Shown here piece after piece: positions 36,086-44,358 of a stretch of DNA of 64,000 bases. Made by a program: the position numbers and the translations under genes. Under the pieces are notes generated by a model. The model ran no database searches. It saw only the letters and a list, made by a program, of their open reading frames with translations, and was not told where the DNA came from. How positions within the stretch are numbered: the first letter of the stretch is position 1; each line of letters opens with the position of its first letter. The stretch spans positions 62,001 through 126,000 of the forward strand of contig JARHXX010000006.1 of NCBI GenBank assembly GCA_029269125.1, given 5' to 3'. Source of the DNA: Kiritimatiellaeota bacterium B1221. Its GTDB lineage: Bacteria > Verrucomicrobiota > Kiritimatiellia > SS1-B-03-39 > UBA6053.

Positions 36086-36865
36086 ATGGCATCCATAAAT
36101 AAATTTAAATATACCGTTTGGAATCTCATACTTAAAGACTTCAGAACCCAATACCGTAATATGTCTCTCGGGGTACTTTGGTCGGTGCTGAATCCCTTGA
36201 TCATGCTGGGGGTTTTGGTAATCGTCTTCGGGTACATTCATACAAACCGGGCGATCGAACATTTCGCAGTGTTTCTGTTGCTGGGACTCATCCCATTTAA
36301 TTTTTTCTCGCTATGCATCAATGCCAGCACCAGCTCTCTGGTGCACAACAGCCAGATTATCAAAAAAATGAGCTTTCCGCGAATTATCATTCCCGTATCT
36401 ACGGTGTTGGCACAAGTGATACACTTGGTGATTCAGCTGGTGCTACTGGTGTTGTTCGTGGTGTTGTCCGGGGTTCCTGTCACCCTCTCCTATTTCTGGC
36501 TTCCCCTCATCTTACTGGTAGAGTTGATATTTATTCTGGGCCTCTCTCTGATTTGTTCAGTGTTGGATGTTTTTTTCAGGGACACCCAATATATTGTGCA
36601 ATCCATCCTAACCGTTCTGTTCTGGTTTACCCCCATTTTCTATCCGGCATCCCTCGCCAATGAAAACCTGTCCGACTTCCTCTATAAAGCCTTTATGGCA
36701 AACCCGCTCTCTGGCTGTATCGAAGCGGCACGGCGCGCCGTGCTCTATCAATCTCCACCGGAAGCCAATCTCTTTATTATGGCCTGCCTGGTAAGCATCC
36801 TCACGCTAATTATCGGTATCATTCTGTTTAGAAAACTTGAAAAAAATGTAGCGGATTATTTATAA
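36086..36865 (+). CDS. wzm: ABC-2 type polysaccharide exporter permease (Wzm-like)
   Basis: 259 residues with six hydrophobic helices. The N-terminus DFRTQYRNMSLGVLWSVLNP is the family signature for O-antigen or teichoic-acid ABC permeases. Other conserved parts are FIALGLIPFNFFS-like (VFLLLGLIPFNFFS), KKMSFPRIIIPV, FRDTQYIVQSILTVLFWFTP and NPLSGCIEAARRAVL. It works with the ATPase encoded one base downstream to move undecaprenyl-linked polysaccharide across the inner membrane. It is divergent from the SGNH/FG-GAP-like gene. Confidence 0.93.
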   Translation: MASINKFKYTVWNLILKDFRTQYRNMSLGVLWSVLNPLIMLGVLVIVFGYIHTNRAIEHFAVFLLLGLIPFNFFSLCINASTSSLVHNSQIIKKMSFPRIIIPVSTVLAQVIHLVIQLVLLVLFVVLSGVPVTLSYFWLPLILLVELIFILGLSLICSVLDVFFRDTQYIVQSILTVLFWFTPIFYPASLANENLSDFLYKAFMANPLSGCIEAARRAVLYQSPPEANLFIMACLVSILTLIIGIILFRKLEKNVADYL

Positions 36866-36866
36866 A

Positions 36867-37613
36867 ATGAATCAGGATATTATTCAAGTATCACAGGTGG
36901 GCAAGCGCTTCAAACTGCGTAAACAACGCCCCTTCATCGTGCATGAAATCTTTCGCCGCCTCATCAGCAAAAGCGCAAGACAGGAAGAGGATTTTTGGGC
37001 CCTGCGTGACCTGAGTTTTTCGGTTCCCAAGGGTTGCTCTTTGGGAATCATTGGGGGAAATGGCGCGGGAAAATCCACCTTATTAAGCCTGCTCATCGGC
37101 GCCTCCCATCCCACCACCGGAAGCGTGAAGGTTGAAGGCCGTATCGGTGCACTGCTGGAACTGGGTGCGGGATTCCATCCGGATCTTACTGGCAGGGAAA
37201 ACATCCAACTCAACGCCTCCCTTTCCGGCTTCTCTCAAGCTGAAACCGCGGCCAAAATGGAATCCATCATCGCCTTTTCAGAATTGGGAGAATTTATTGA
37301 CGTCCCTATCCGGAATTACTCCTCCGGTATGCATGTTCGTTTAGGGTTTTCGGTCGCCATTCACGTAGAACCTGAAATTCTGATTATCGATGAAGCGCTT
37401 GCCGTCGGGGATGGCGAATTCCAGAAAAAATGCCTGAACCGGATAGAGGAAATCAAAGCCTCCGGCGCGACCTTCATTGTCGTTTCCCACAGCCTGGATA
37501 CCATCCGTACCCTTTGTAATGAAGTGATTTGGTTGCACCATGGAAAACTTATGATGCAGGGCGACCCCAATACCGTCTGTGATGCCTATTTGAGTGGCCA
37601 GATCCCCAATTAA
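36867..37613 (+). CDS. wzt: ABC-type polysaccharide exporter ATPase (Wzt-like, short form)
   Basis: 248 residues. Walker A is GGNGAGKST (about 63-71), the signature is NYSSGMHVRLGFSVA, Walker B is ILIIDEALAVGD, and VVSHSLD carries the switch His. ELGAGFHPDLTGRENI is typical of Wzt/TagH. It ends soon after the ATPase fold, so it lacks the C-terminal carbohydrate-recognition domain of long Wzt proteins. By comparison with known systems this implies export without a Wzt-read terminal cap. It is paired with wzm and followed at once by a large inverted repeat. Confidence 0.93.
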   Translation: MNQDIIQVSQVGKRFKLRKQRPFIVHEIFRRLISKSARQEEDFWALRDLSFSVPKGCSLGIIGGNGAGKSTLLSLLIGASHPTTGSVKVEGRIGALLELGAGFHPDLTGRENIQLNASLSGFSQAETAAKMESIIAFSELGEFIDVPIRNYSSGMHVRLGFSVAIHVEPEILIIDEALAVGDGEFQKKCLNRIEEIKASGATFIVVSHSLDTIRTLCNEVIWLHHGKLMMQGDPNTVCDAYLSGQIPN

Positions 37614-37623
37614 AAGGGAAGAA

Positions 37624-37730
37624 TCCCAATCATGGTTAAAAAAGTGGTGGTTTCGATTTTGTTTGTGGTAAACCGCCATCCCTGCCGGGTTGGCGTCGAA
37701 ACCACCACTTTTTTTTAACCATGATTGGGA
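37624..37730. terminator. Large inverted repeat acting as a likely bidirectional terminator
   Basis: Arms of 33 and 35 bases (37624-37656 and 37696-37730) pair perfectly except for two extra T in the right arm. Inside each arm is an A6 or T8 run, so the inner stem (GTGGTGGTTTCGA/TCGAAACCACCAC) is followed by a T tract in both directions. It begins 10 bases after the wzt stop and lies between convergent genes. The loop has its own CGCCA/TGGCG pairing. The outer arms are longer than a terminator needs, so a MITE-like origin is possible. Confidence 0.8.
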
Positions 37731-37778
37731 CACTTCCTTGCCATCTCTGCTAATGCCTAACCGGTCTATTGATTGATG

Positions 37779-37864
37779 AAACCGCAGATCAACACAAATG
37801 ATAGTATCAGCTTATTTCATGCAGTTTTTCGTGATATCCGCGTTAATCGGCGTGCATCTGAGGT
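37779..37864. repeat. Interspersed palindromic repeat, copy 1
   Basis: Starts AAACCGCAGATCAACACA and ends with ATCCGCGTTAATCGGCGTGC then ATCTGAGGT. The ends are imperfect inverted repeats of each other with an A+T-rich middle. A second copy is at 51564-51661. This pattern is known to me as a dispersed non-coding repeat in several PVC and other genomes; its function is unknown. Confidence 0.75.
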
Positions 37865-37915
37865 AAAAAAACAAACCGTCTGAATCGATAAACCCGCCAT
37901 AAATTCGGAACGGGT

Positions 37916-38167
37916 TTATACCCATCCCTTCCGTCGTAGCCATACAAATAATCGGTGCACTTGGGCCTCGTGCCGGATGGCGAAGCGGTACACCCACAAC
38001 GGCATGGCATGCGTGATACCGATCAACAGCGTTTGTTTTACCCCCGCAAAACCGCGAAGTGAATTAGGAAAAGGAGGGAAATAGGCGTAGAACGCAAGCA
38101 ACAGCTGCCTTCGAAAAGGCAGGGGCCGCAGATCGAACCTTTTAGTTTGGATTCCGTTAGTCTTCAT
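37916..38167 (-). CDS. Small basic protein, function unknown
   Basis: 83 residues from ATG 38167, which overlaps the end of the HAD gene by 11 bases (ATGAAGACTAA). It is rich in Arg/Phe/Leu (FDLRPLPFRRQLLLAFYAYF; HRLFVWLRRKGWV), with two weak hydrophobic stretches. I recognise no family. The overlap suggests coupling to the HAD gene. It could also be a remnant of a larger gene, since the frame ends just before the interspersed repeat. Confidence 0.45.
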   Translation of the reverse strand: MKTNGIQTKRFDLRPLPFRRQLLLAFYAYFPPFPNSLRGFAGVKQTLLIGITHAMPLWVYRFAIRHEAQVHRLFVWLRRKGWV

Positions 38168-40232
38168 CGGGATGAATGAGTTCAAATAAAACATGTTTCA
38201 AAAAATACCAGTGGCGCAACAACGGTACCCAGCGCAAACGGGCCGGCGGATTGTCCCACAAGCGCCCCAAACAACGGCTTTTCAGACTTACGGGAGCTGC
38301 ATTTTGATTACTCAAGTCATTCACATGGTGACGATGACGCAAATTCAAAACTTCCGCCGTACGGGGAAAGGCCAGCTTCACGGCCAGCATCTGGGAAAGC
38401 CAGGGACGCATCCGCCGCGGAGATTCGCCTCCCATGATCAGCGCCAATGCCATTCGCTCGCTCACATCAAACACGCCTTGCTGCAAGGAAGCAAAAGCCT
38501 CGGTCTGCTTCATTTCCAGCTGGAAAGCCTCGTCTGATCGGTCACGGAACTTCAAATATCCCCCGGTCGCTTTGGAATAGCCCTGAAGTCCCGGCTCTCC
38601 CGGCCTGCACAGTTCTTCAAAGAGTTCCTGATACATCATCATGGCCCCCGCGTAAATTTCCCCTTTACGATGTTGATAGATCCATCCCTCTAAGCGGTTA
38701 TCCACCCTGGTATGAAACGGCACCCGATACGAGGCGCACAACAACTGTCCATGTAAGACCGGATGGGGATTGCGGTCCCGAATACAGTCGAAAAATAATT
38801 TTTGAATACTCCCCAGCCAACCGACATCCACCATCCCGACATGGGGATTGGTAAAAAACGAGATCGACTCCAAATACGCGATCAAGCCCTCTGCGTCATC
38901 CTGTTTTTGTCTCCGCACTTCTTTTTGGAAACCCTGGTCTTCCAATAAATTCATCAACGATTCCCAATTCCGGGGGTGAAAGCCCTCATGGTGCCCGCTC
39001 AACGGAGTGTCCGCCGCCATTCCATGCGCCTGAAGAAACGGCAGACAAGCCTCTACGTCCAAGCCAGTGACATGACATACATCCCTGAAATCCCGATTCT
39101 CCATGGGCAATAAAATGGTTTCCACCAATTCACGGGTCAACCCCCGGATGCCACAACAGGCGGCCCCCAGCGCTTTACGACTCACATGCAAATAACGAAC
39201 CTCCGGAACAAATCCGCCTTCCGCCAGAATTGGAATCATGCGATCCCAAATCTGTTGAAAAACTTTTCCTTCCCGGGAAAGAAAGTACACCACTTCAAGC
39301 TTCTGTTCCCGGCAGCGCTCCAGCAGCCCCGCCATAAATCCAGCCAACAACGGACCAAACACCCCATATCCTTCCCGGTACAACGCATCTTCAAACTGAG
39401 GATCGTCAAGTTCCTCTTCCAACGGCATCGCCATTTGTTGAATATATCGCCCATACCAAAAGGGTTTCTGCGATGCGGACAGGTGGTAACGCTGCAAAAC
39501 AGATTTCCGTTTGCGCTCTGATACATCGCGCAGACTAAACGCGGTGATCCCCAATGAATCCGGAACCAACGCATCCGAAAAGGCGTTGTCCCCCACATGC
39601 ACCCACTCTTTGGGGGAAATTCCCTGCAATTCGATCAATCGGTGAAAACCCTCTCCCGAAGCTTTCGCACGCATACTGTCGGCAGAGGAATGCACCTCGT
39701 TAAAATATTCCAGCAAACCCGCACGATCCAAAAGCACCCGGATCATCTCCCCCGGAAGATACATATCGCTCAGGGCAATCAGGGTCCGGCCCTGTGCCTG
39801 AAGCTTTTGCAACAGATCCTTCCAGCCTTTCCGCGGAACCAATACTTTGCTTTCCAGCTCCAGCTCATAGGCCATGACCTGTTCCGTGACTTCCGGCACA
39901 TCCGCTTCCGGAAAATAATATGCCACCCACTTCCGGATCAATTCAGGATAATACGCCTCAAAGTCAGGATGGAGTTTCCCATGCCGCTGGCGCTGGCGGG
40001 CTTCAATTTCATTCCGTTTGGCTAAAAGTCCATCCGCTCGAAAATGGAGATCCCGTTTGGCGGCAAGTGCCAAAAGATAACGGCTTACACTCTGCTTAAG
40101 TAAATCCGGTTCATGGATCCGCCTCACCAACAGGGTATCAAAAACATCAAAACTGATCACCGATTTCTCGGGGGGCAGCTGCTCGATCGTTTCGATCAGA
40201 GAAGGTAACGAATAGAAAACGTGGACAGACAT
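38157..40232 (-). CDS. HAD-superfamily hydrolase with large C-terminal extension
   Basis: 691 residues. The N-terminal ~230 form a HAD domain: motif I SFDVFDTLLV (Asp29 and Asp32), motif II LSDMY (about 153-157), and motif IV VHVGDNAFSDAL (about 210). The remaining ~450 residues (VEVVYFLSREGK-like EVVYFLSREGKVFQQIW; FTNPHVGMVDVGWLGSIQKL) match an extension I have seen on HAD proteins in capsule and LPS loci; its role is unknown. It lies 8 bases after a GT2 gene in a minus-strand operon, so it probably dephosphorylates or transfers a glycan precursor. Confidence 0.8.
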   Translation of the reverse strand: MSVHVFYSLPSLIETIEQLPPEKSVISFDVFDTLLVRRIHEPDLLKQSVSRYLLALAAKRDLHFRADGLLAKRNEIEARQRQRHGKLHPDFEAYYPELIRKWVAYYFPEADVPEVTEQVMAYELELESKVLVPRKGWKDLLQKLQAQGRTLIALSDMYLPGEMIRVLLDRAGLLEYFNEVHSSADSMRAKASGEGFHRLIELQGISPKEWVHVGDNAFSDALVPDSLGITAFSLRDVSERKRKSVLQRYHLSASQKPFWYGRYIQQMAMPLEEELDDPQFEDALYREGYGVFGPLLAGFMAGLLERCREQKLEVVYFLSREGKVFQQIWDRMIPILAEGGFVPEVRYLHVSRKALGAACCGIRGLTRELVETILLPMENRDFRDVCHVTGLDVEACLPFLQAHGMAADTPLSGHHEGFHPRNWESLMNLLEDQGFQKEVRRQKQDDAEGLIAYLESISFFTNPHVGMVDVGWLGSIQKLFFDCIRDRNPHPVLHGQLLCASYRVPFHTRVDNRLEGWIYQHRKGEIYAGAMMMYQELFEELCRPGEPGLQGYSKATGGYLKFRDRSDEAFQLEMKQTEAFASLQQGVFDVSERMALALIMGGESPRRMRPWLSQMLAVKLAFPRTAEVLNLRHRHHVNDLSNQNAAPVSLKSRCLGRLWDNPPARLRWVPLLRHWYFLKHVLFELIHPDED

Positions 40233-40240
40233 GTTTGTGT

Positions 40241-41149
40241 CTACCGCCGCAGCAGAGAAAGAATTTTCTGAACCGGTCCGGTCTGACGCAGCGCTTCAAC
40301 CGGAGAATGCCGAATTTCACCCAGCTCAGATTCCAGCGCAACCAAACGATCCAACCCCGTGGCCGCTTTTAATCGAAGCGCTTCCGGCAAGGACTCCAAA
40401 GTATATTTACGAATCACTTTTTGATCTTCAAGGCGGGCTTTGATCGCCCCTTCCCGCAGGGTATTGGCCCCGTGAATACGGTAATAGAGCAACTTATCAT
40501 CCTTAAGATAGTGCACCCCCTCAGGACAGGCCAGCATCATACGAAACATGAAATCATAATCATGCAAGTAACGCAAAGGACTGAAAAATCCGGTTTTTTC
40601 CTGTGCCGCCCGGGAGAAAAATAAATTCGAGGTGGTCACCATAAAGTTTCCATGCAGAAAACCCGTATACAAATCGCCGGCCGTGAAAAACTGCTCTCGA
40701 TTTTTCTGATGCCATTGATGCCAATAATGATCCCCTTCGGGAATCTCTTTACTCTCATGATCCACCGGAATCACATCCGTGAATAAACAATCCGCTTTCA
40801 GTTCATCCTTCGCATCCCAAAGCCTTTGTAACCTTCCGGGCATAAACACATCATCCGAATTGATAATCGCCAACCACTCCCCCTTGGATTCGCGCATCCC
40901 CCGGTTCAGGCTGTTAAAGGCATCCTGATTTTCCTGGAAGATATAGCGGACCCGGGGATCTTTTTCCGCATAAGACTTAACAATTTCCCCTGTGCGGTCT
41001 TTGGATCCGTCATCAATGACCACCAGTTCCAAGTCTTGAAAACTTTGACTCAGTACACTTTCAACCGCTTCCCCTACATATTTTTCATGATTGTAGGCCG
41101 GCATCACGACACTAATCGACGGCCGAACCATCTCGTTGGACTCACTCAT
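40241..41149 (-). CDS. Glycosyltransferase family 2
   Basis: 302 residues. The GT-A fold is clear: ISVVMPAYNHEKYVGEAVES at the start, VVIDDGSKDRTGEIV, and the metal-binding DxD region NSDDVF (about 98-103); LHDYDFMFRM carries the catalytic base region. The C-terminal ~60 residues are charged and helical. It is preceded by a small coiled-coil membrane protein (3-base gap) and followed by the HAD gene (8-base gap). The sugar is not predictable. Confidence 0.92.
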   Translation of the reverse strand: MSESNEMVRPSISVVMPAYNHEKYVGEAVESVLSQSFQDLELVVIDDGSKDRTGEIVKSYAEKDPRVRYIFQENQDAFNSLNRGMRESKGEWLAIINSDDVFMPGRLQRLWDAKDELKADCLFTDVIPVDHESKEIPEGDHYWHQWHQKNREQFFTAGDLYTGFLHGNFMVTTSNLFFSRAAQEKTGFFSPLRYLHDYDFMFRMMLACPEGVHYLKDDKLLYYRIHGANTLREGAIKARLEDQKVIRKYTLESLPEALRLKAATGLDRLVALESELGEIRHSPVEALRQTGPVQKILSLLRR

Positions 41150-41152
41150 AAT

Positions 41153-41740
41153 CTAAAGATCCTTTTCTGGACGGGTGAGGGCTTCATTCTCTTTGACCTT
41201 TTCAGCCAAATCAGGATAAGCTTTCATGACTTCTTCGATCCCAGCCCCATATTTACCTGTATGTTTTTTACGCTCCTCAACGAGTTGAGGATTGGCATCA
41301 AAATAATCCTGAATCGTATTATTTTTAGAGATAGACTCTTCCGTAACCTGACCCGGAAATTGCGCCATCATTTTACGCATCTGGGGAGAAATAGAGGGGG
41401 CAGTTGCTGCGGGAAGAGGGCGGGCATTTACGTCTTCAAATTCCAGCCTGTCCAATGCCGCTTGGTTGTTGTTCATCGCTTCCTCAGTTTCAATCGGCGG
41501 TACCGGTTCAACAGGGCCCTGCCGGGGAGGGGTCGCCCGAAACATTGCCAACTGCCTGTGCAAGGCAATATTTGCTTGCTCTAAACCATTTTTCTCAGCA
41601 CCCAATACGGTGATTTCATCTCTGAGCAAAAGCACCTCCTCTTCCAGTTCCTGATACGATTCATTCTCCTGATCTATAAAATAGACAAGAGTTCCTATCC
41701 AAAGGAATATCATGATAAAAAACAGAATGAGCTTTTTCAT
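41153..41740 (-). CDS. Membrane-anchored coiled-coil protein, function unknown
   Basis: 195 residues. One N-terminal transmembrane helix (LILFFIMIFLWIGTLVYFI, about 4-22) precedes a coiled coil (about 27-65, ELEEEVLLLRDEITVLGAEK). A Pro-rich linker and a charged C-terminus follow (VMKAYPDLAEKVKENEALTR). The topology resembles bitopic periplasmic scaffold proteins. It is the first gene of the minus-strand GT2/HAD group; no family is recognised. The rather acidic coil may serve to organise the glycan enzymes, but that is a guess. Confidence 0.75.
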   Translation of the reverse strand: MKKLILFFIMIFLWIGTLVYFIDQENESYQELEEEVLLLRDEITVLGAEKNGLEQANIALHRQLAMFRATPPRQGPVEPVPPIETEEAMNNNQAALDRLEFEDVNARPLPAATAPSISPQMRKMMAQFPGQVTEESISKNNTIQDYFDANPQLVEERKKHTGKYGAGIEEVMKAYPDLAEKVKENEALTRPEKDL

Positions 41741-42200
41741 AAAAAATAAGGTGCAATTAGCACAATGACTATAGGCAGGAGTTGCAGGATTGCAAAATAA
41801 TTACCCTTATATTCTATTCGATTTTAAATACTTAATTCCAAATTTCCAAGCGCAATGCGCACCCGGCGTGCGGGCAGTGAGATACACTTCGCCATAGAGC
41901 CTCCCAAGCCCCTCGCAAAACCCAGGCCCCGGGTTGCTCTTTCACACAAAAAGTTAGATCTGAGAGTAAATTTGTCAAAACATCCCCCATCCTGCGGCAT
42001 GATATCCATTGCAGATCCGCCCCATCCACAGATTTCATCCGCAGAAGAAACATTTCCCTGCTCTTCTCTCATTCTATAAAATGAAATCACGGGCTCCCCT
42101 TGAAAGCCAACACTGAACACAAAGCAGGCAAATCCGGATTTATTTTGCTTTATCGTGAATTTTCTTTACTACGATTTCAGAAACAACTTCTGAAAAAAAT
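41741..42200. other. Divergent intergenic region without recognised gene
   Basis: 460 bases between the coiled-coil gene and the DPM1-like GT2. A minus-strand frame at 41824-42120 is open but shows no family resemblance and is G/C/W-rich like antisense noise. GCGCACCCGGCGTGCG near 41857 is a short imperfect palindrome. The part just before 42201 is A+T-rich and probably holds the promoter. Confidence 0.45.
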
Positions 42201-43397
42201 ATGTCTTCAGCCCCCCTACTCACGACCGAAACAATGGAAACTCCTGTCGACTTCTCCGTCGTTATCCCCTGCCTCAACGAAGAAACCACCCTCGGCATCT
42301 GTCTGGAAAAAGCCTTTCGCAGCATGCGCGAACACGGGATCAACGGTGAAGTTATCGTCGCCGACAATGGCAGTACCGATGGTTCCGTCGCACTCGCGGA
42401 AGCCGCGGGTGCCCGGGTGGAACACGTGACAGAGAAAGGTTACGGGTGTGCGCTCATGGGGGGGATTGAATCCGCAAAAGGGAAATGGATCCTCATGGCG
42501 GATGCCGATGACAGCTACGACTTTCTCGAAATCCCCGCCTTCTACGATGCCATGACCCAAGGCTATGATTTGGTACAGGGCTGCCGCTTACCCAAAGGTG
42601 GCGGTACCGTGATGAAGGGCGCCATGCCTCCGCTGCACCGCTGGTTCGGCAACCCCCTGTTTTCCCGACTTGCCCGCTCCTGGTTTAAAGCCCCCATCCA
42701 CGATATCTACTGCGGCATGCGCGCTTTCACCCGCGAATTGTACGACAAACTGGACCTCCATTGCACCGGCATGGAATTCGCCACCGAAATGATCATCAAG
42801 GCCAGCCTCTATAAATCAAAAATTCATGAAGTGCCCATTACCCTTCATCCGGACGGCCGCACCCACACCACGCCTCATTTAAACACCTGGCATGACGGCT
42901 GGCGCACCCTGCGTTTCTTCCTCATGAGCAGTCCCAGCGTGCTCTTTCTCACCCCCGGCTTGATCCTCATCGGGCTCGGAATCCTTTCTTATGGATTTGT
43001 CTACACCAACATCCCCTTGGGCGGCGCAACCCTCGACGCGCACAGCCTGCTCTTCGCAACTCTGGCCATTATCCTGGGGTATCAGGCCATTCTGTTTTCA
43101 CTGTTTACTAAAATCTTCGCGATTTCAGACCACCTGCTTCCCCCCGACCCCCGATTTGCAAAGTTTTGCTCCATTCTCACCCTCGAACGGGGTGTGGTCG
43201 GCGCATTGGTCTTGCTTGTCATCGGCCTCGGATTACTGACCACTGCCATCGTGCAATGGCTGCAGGTCGGCCTCGGCAATCTCGATTACAGCCACACCAT
43301 GCGGGTGGTGATCCCCGGATTTATGTTTACCGCCGTAAGTATTCAGACCGTCTTTTCCGGATTTTTCATCAGCATCCTCGGGATGCGCAAACGCTAA
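42201..43397 (+). CDS. DPM1-like GT2 with C-terminal membrane helices
   Basis: 398 residues. The GT-A domain (about 15-245) has FSVVIPCLNEETTLGICLEK, VADNGSTDGSV and the DxD in LMADADDSYDF, matching dolichyl- or polyprenyl-phosphate sugar synthases; CGMRAFTRELYDKL is also family-specific. About four hydrophobic helices follow (about 252-275, 289-310, 330-350, 365-390). It likely makes a polyprenyl-phosphate hexose used by the GT-C-like membrane enzymes in this locus. It is seven bases upstream of the next GT2, probably one transcript. Confidence 0.92.
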   Translation: MSSAPLLTTETMETPVDFSVVIPCLNEETTLGICLEKAFRSMREHGINGEVIVADNGSTDGSVALAEAAGARVEHVTEKGYGCALMGGIESAKGKWILMADADDSYDFLEIPAFYDAMTQGYDLVQGCRLPKGGGTVMKGAMPPLHRWFGNPLFSRLARSWFKAPIHDIYCGMRAFTRELYDKLDLHCTGMEFATEMIIKASLYKSKIHEVPITLHPDGRTHTTPHLNTWHDGWRTLRFFLMSSPSVLFLTPGLILIGLGILSYGFVYTNIPLGGATLDAHSLLFATLAIILGYQAILFSLFTKIFAISDHLLPPDPRFAKFCSILTLERGVVGALVLLVIGLGLLTTAIVQWLQVGLGNLDYSHTMRVVIPGFMFTAVSIQTVFSGFFISILGMRKR

Positions 43398-43404
43398 TCC
43401 CCCC

Positions 43405-44352
43405 ATGAAGCCTCCCCGCTTCTCAGTGATTCTGCCTGTCTATCAGGGCGAAGCATACCTCGATCAAGCCCTCCAAAGCCTCTCTCAACAGTCTCCGGAA
43501 CGACTCCGACAAACCGAAATCATCGCCGTGGACGATGGCTCCACCGACCGCAGTCCGGAAATCCTGGAGAAGTGGAAAACCCAACTTCCTCTGAAGGTTA
43601 TCCAACGCGAACAGGGATCCAACTGGATGGCCGCCACCAACGACGGACTGAAATCCGCCACCGGCGAATGGATCAGTTTTCTCCATCAGGATGACTGCTG
43701 GCACCCCGATCGTCTGGAAGCCCTGGATCGCGCCATGACCGCACATCCGGATATCAGATTCTTTTGCCACCCCACCGCGCTTTGCAATCCCGCAGGTAAA
43801 AAAATCGGCACCTGGTCTCCTCCATGGCCCAGCGCACGGGTCCTGAAATCCGCAGAGCTGCTCCCCTGCTACTCCATTCAGAATAATTTAGCCATTCCCG
43901 CTCCTTGTTTTCACCGCAGTTTACTGGACCAAACGGAAATGCTGCGGGAAGATTTATGGTTTCTGGCCGACTGGGATTTCTGGATTCGACTTATTCACCA
44001 TGCCGAGACCAGCTTCTGTCTCCCCCAAACACTCGCAAACTTCCGCCTCCACCCCGAATCCCAAACCCAAACCCGAAGTGACGATACGCAGGATTTACGC
44101 CGGCAGTTTTCGGAAATCAGAAACCGCATCACCCAACTTTCGCCCTGCGGACATTCCCGAGAGAAGGCCTCCCGGGTCAATGAAGATCTCACCCTCACCC
44201 TCGCCGCCTGGTCCCATAAGAAACCGGGCTGCTTAGGCGCCTTTCTTCGCGGCTATTTCCTCCTCGGCCCCCAGGGATGGTTCAGTTTTCCCCGCGAGGC
44301 CCGACTGGCGCAGCGCATTTTTCCACGCTTACGCCTTCAGCGATTCAAATAA
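43405..44352 (+). CDS. Glycosyltransferase family 2
   Basis: 315 residues. FSVILPVYQGEAYLDQALQS, AVDDGSTDRSPEIL and the metal site HQDDCW (about 89-94) define the GT-A fold; LADWDFWIRL is the catalytic base region. The C-terminal part (GAFLRGYFLLGPQGWFSFPR) matches a tail common in GT2s of surface-glycan clusters. It ends six bases from the convergent TraB-like gene, which closes the polysaccharide region. Confidence 0.92.
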   Translation: MKPPRFSVILPVYQGEAYLDQALQSLSQQSPERLRQTEIIAVDDGSTDRSPEILEKWKTQLPLKVIQREQGSNWMAATNDGLKSATGEWISFLHQDDCWHPDRLEALDRAMTAHPDIRFFCHPTALCNPAGKKIGTWSPPWPSARVLKSAELLPCYSIQNNLAIPAPCFHRSLLDQTEMLREDLWFLADWDFWIRLIHHAETSFCLPQTLANFRLHPESQTQTRSDDTQDLRRQFSEIRNRITQLSPCGHSREKASRVNEDLTLTLAAWSHKKPGCLGAFLRGYFLLGPQGWFSFPREARLAQRIFPRLRLQRFK

Positions 44353-44358
44353 TCAGTT

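Noticed and set aside
41824-42120. 98-codon minus-strand open frame in the intergenic region
   Set aside because: No Shine-Dalgarno, no recognisable domain, and composition unlike the neighbours; kept only as part of the intergenic note.
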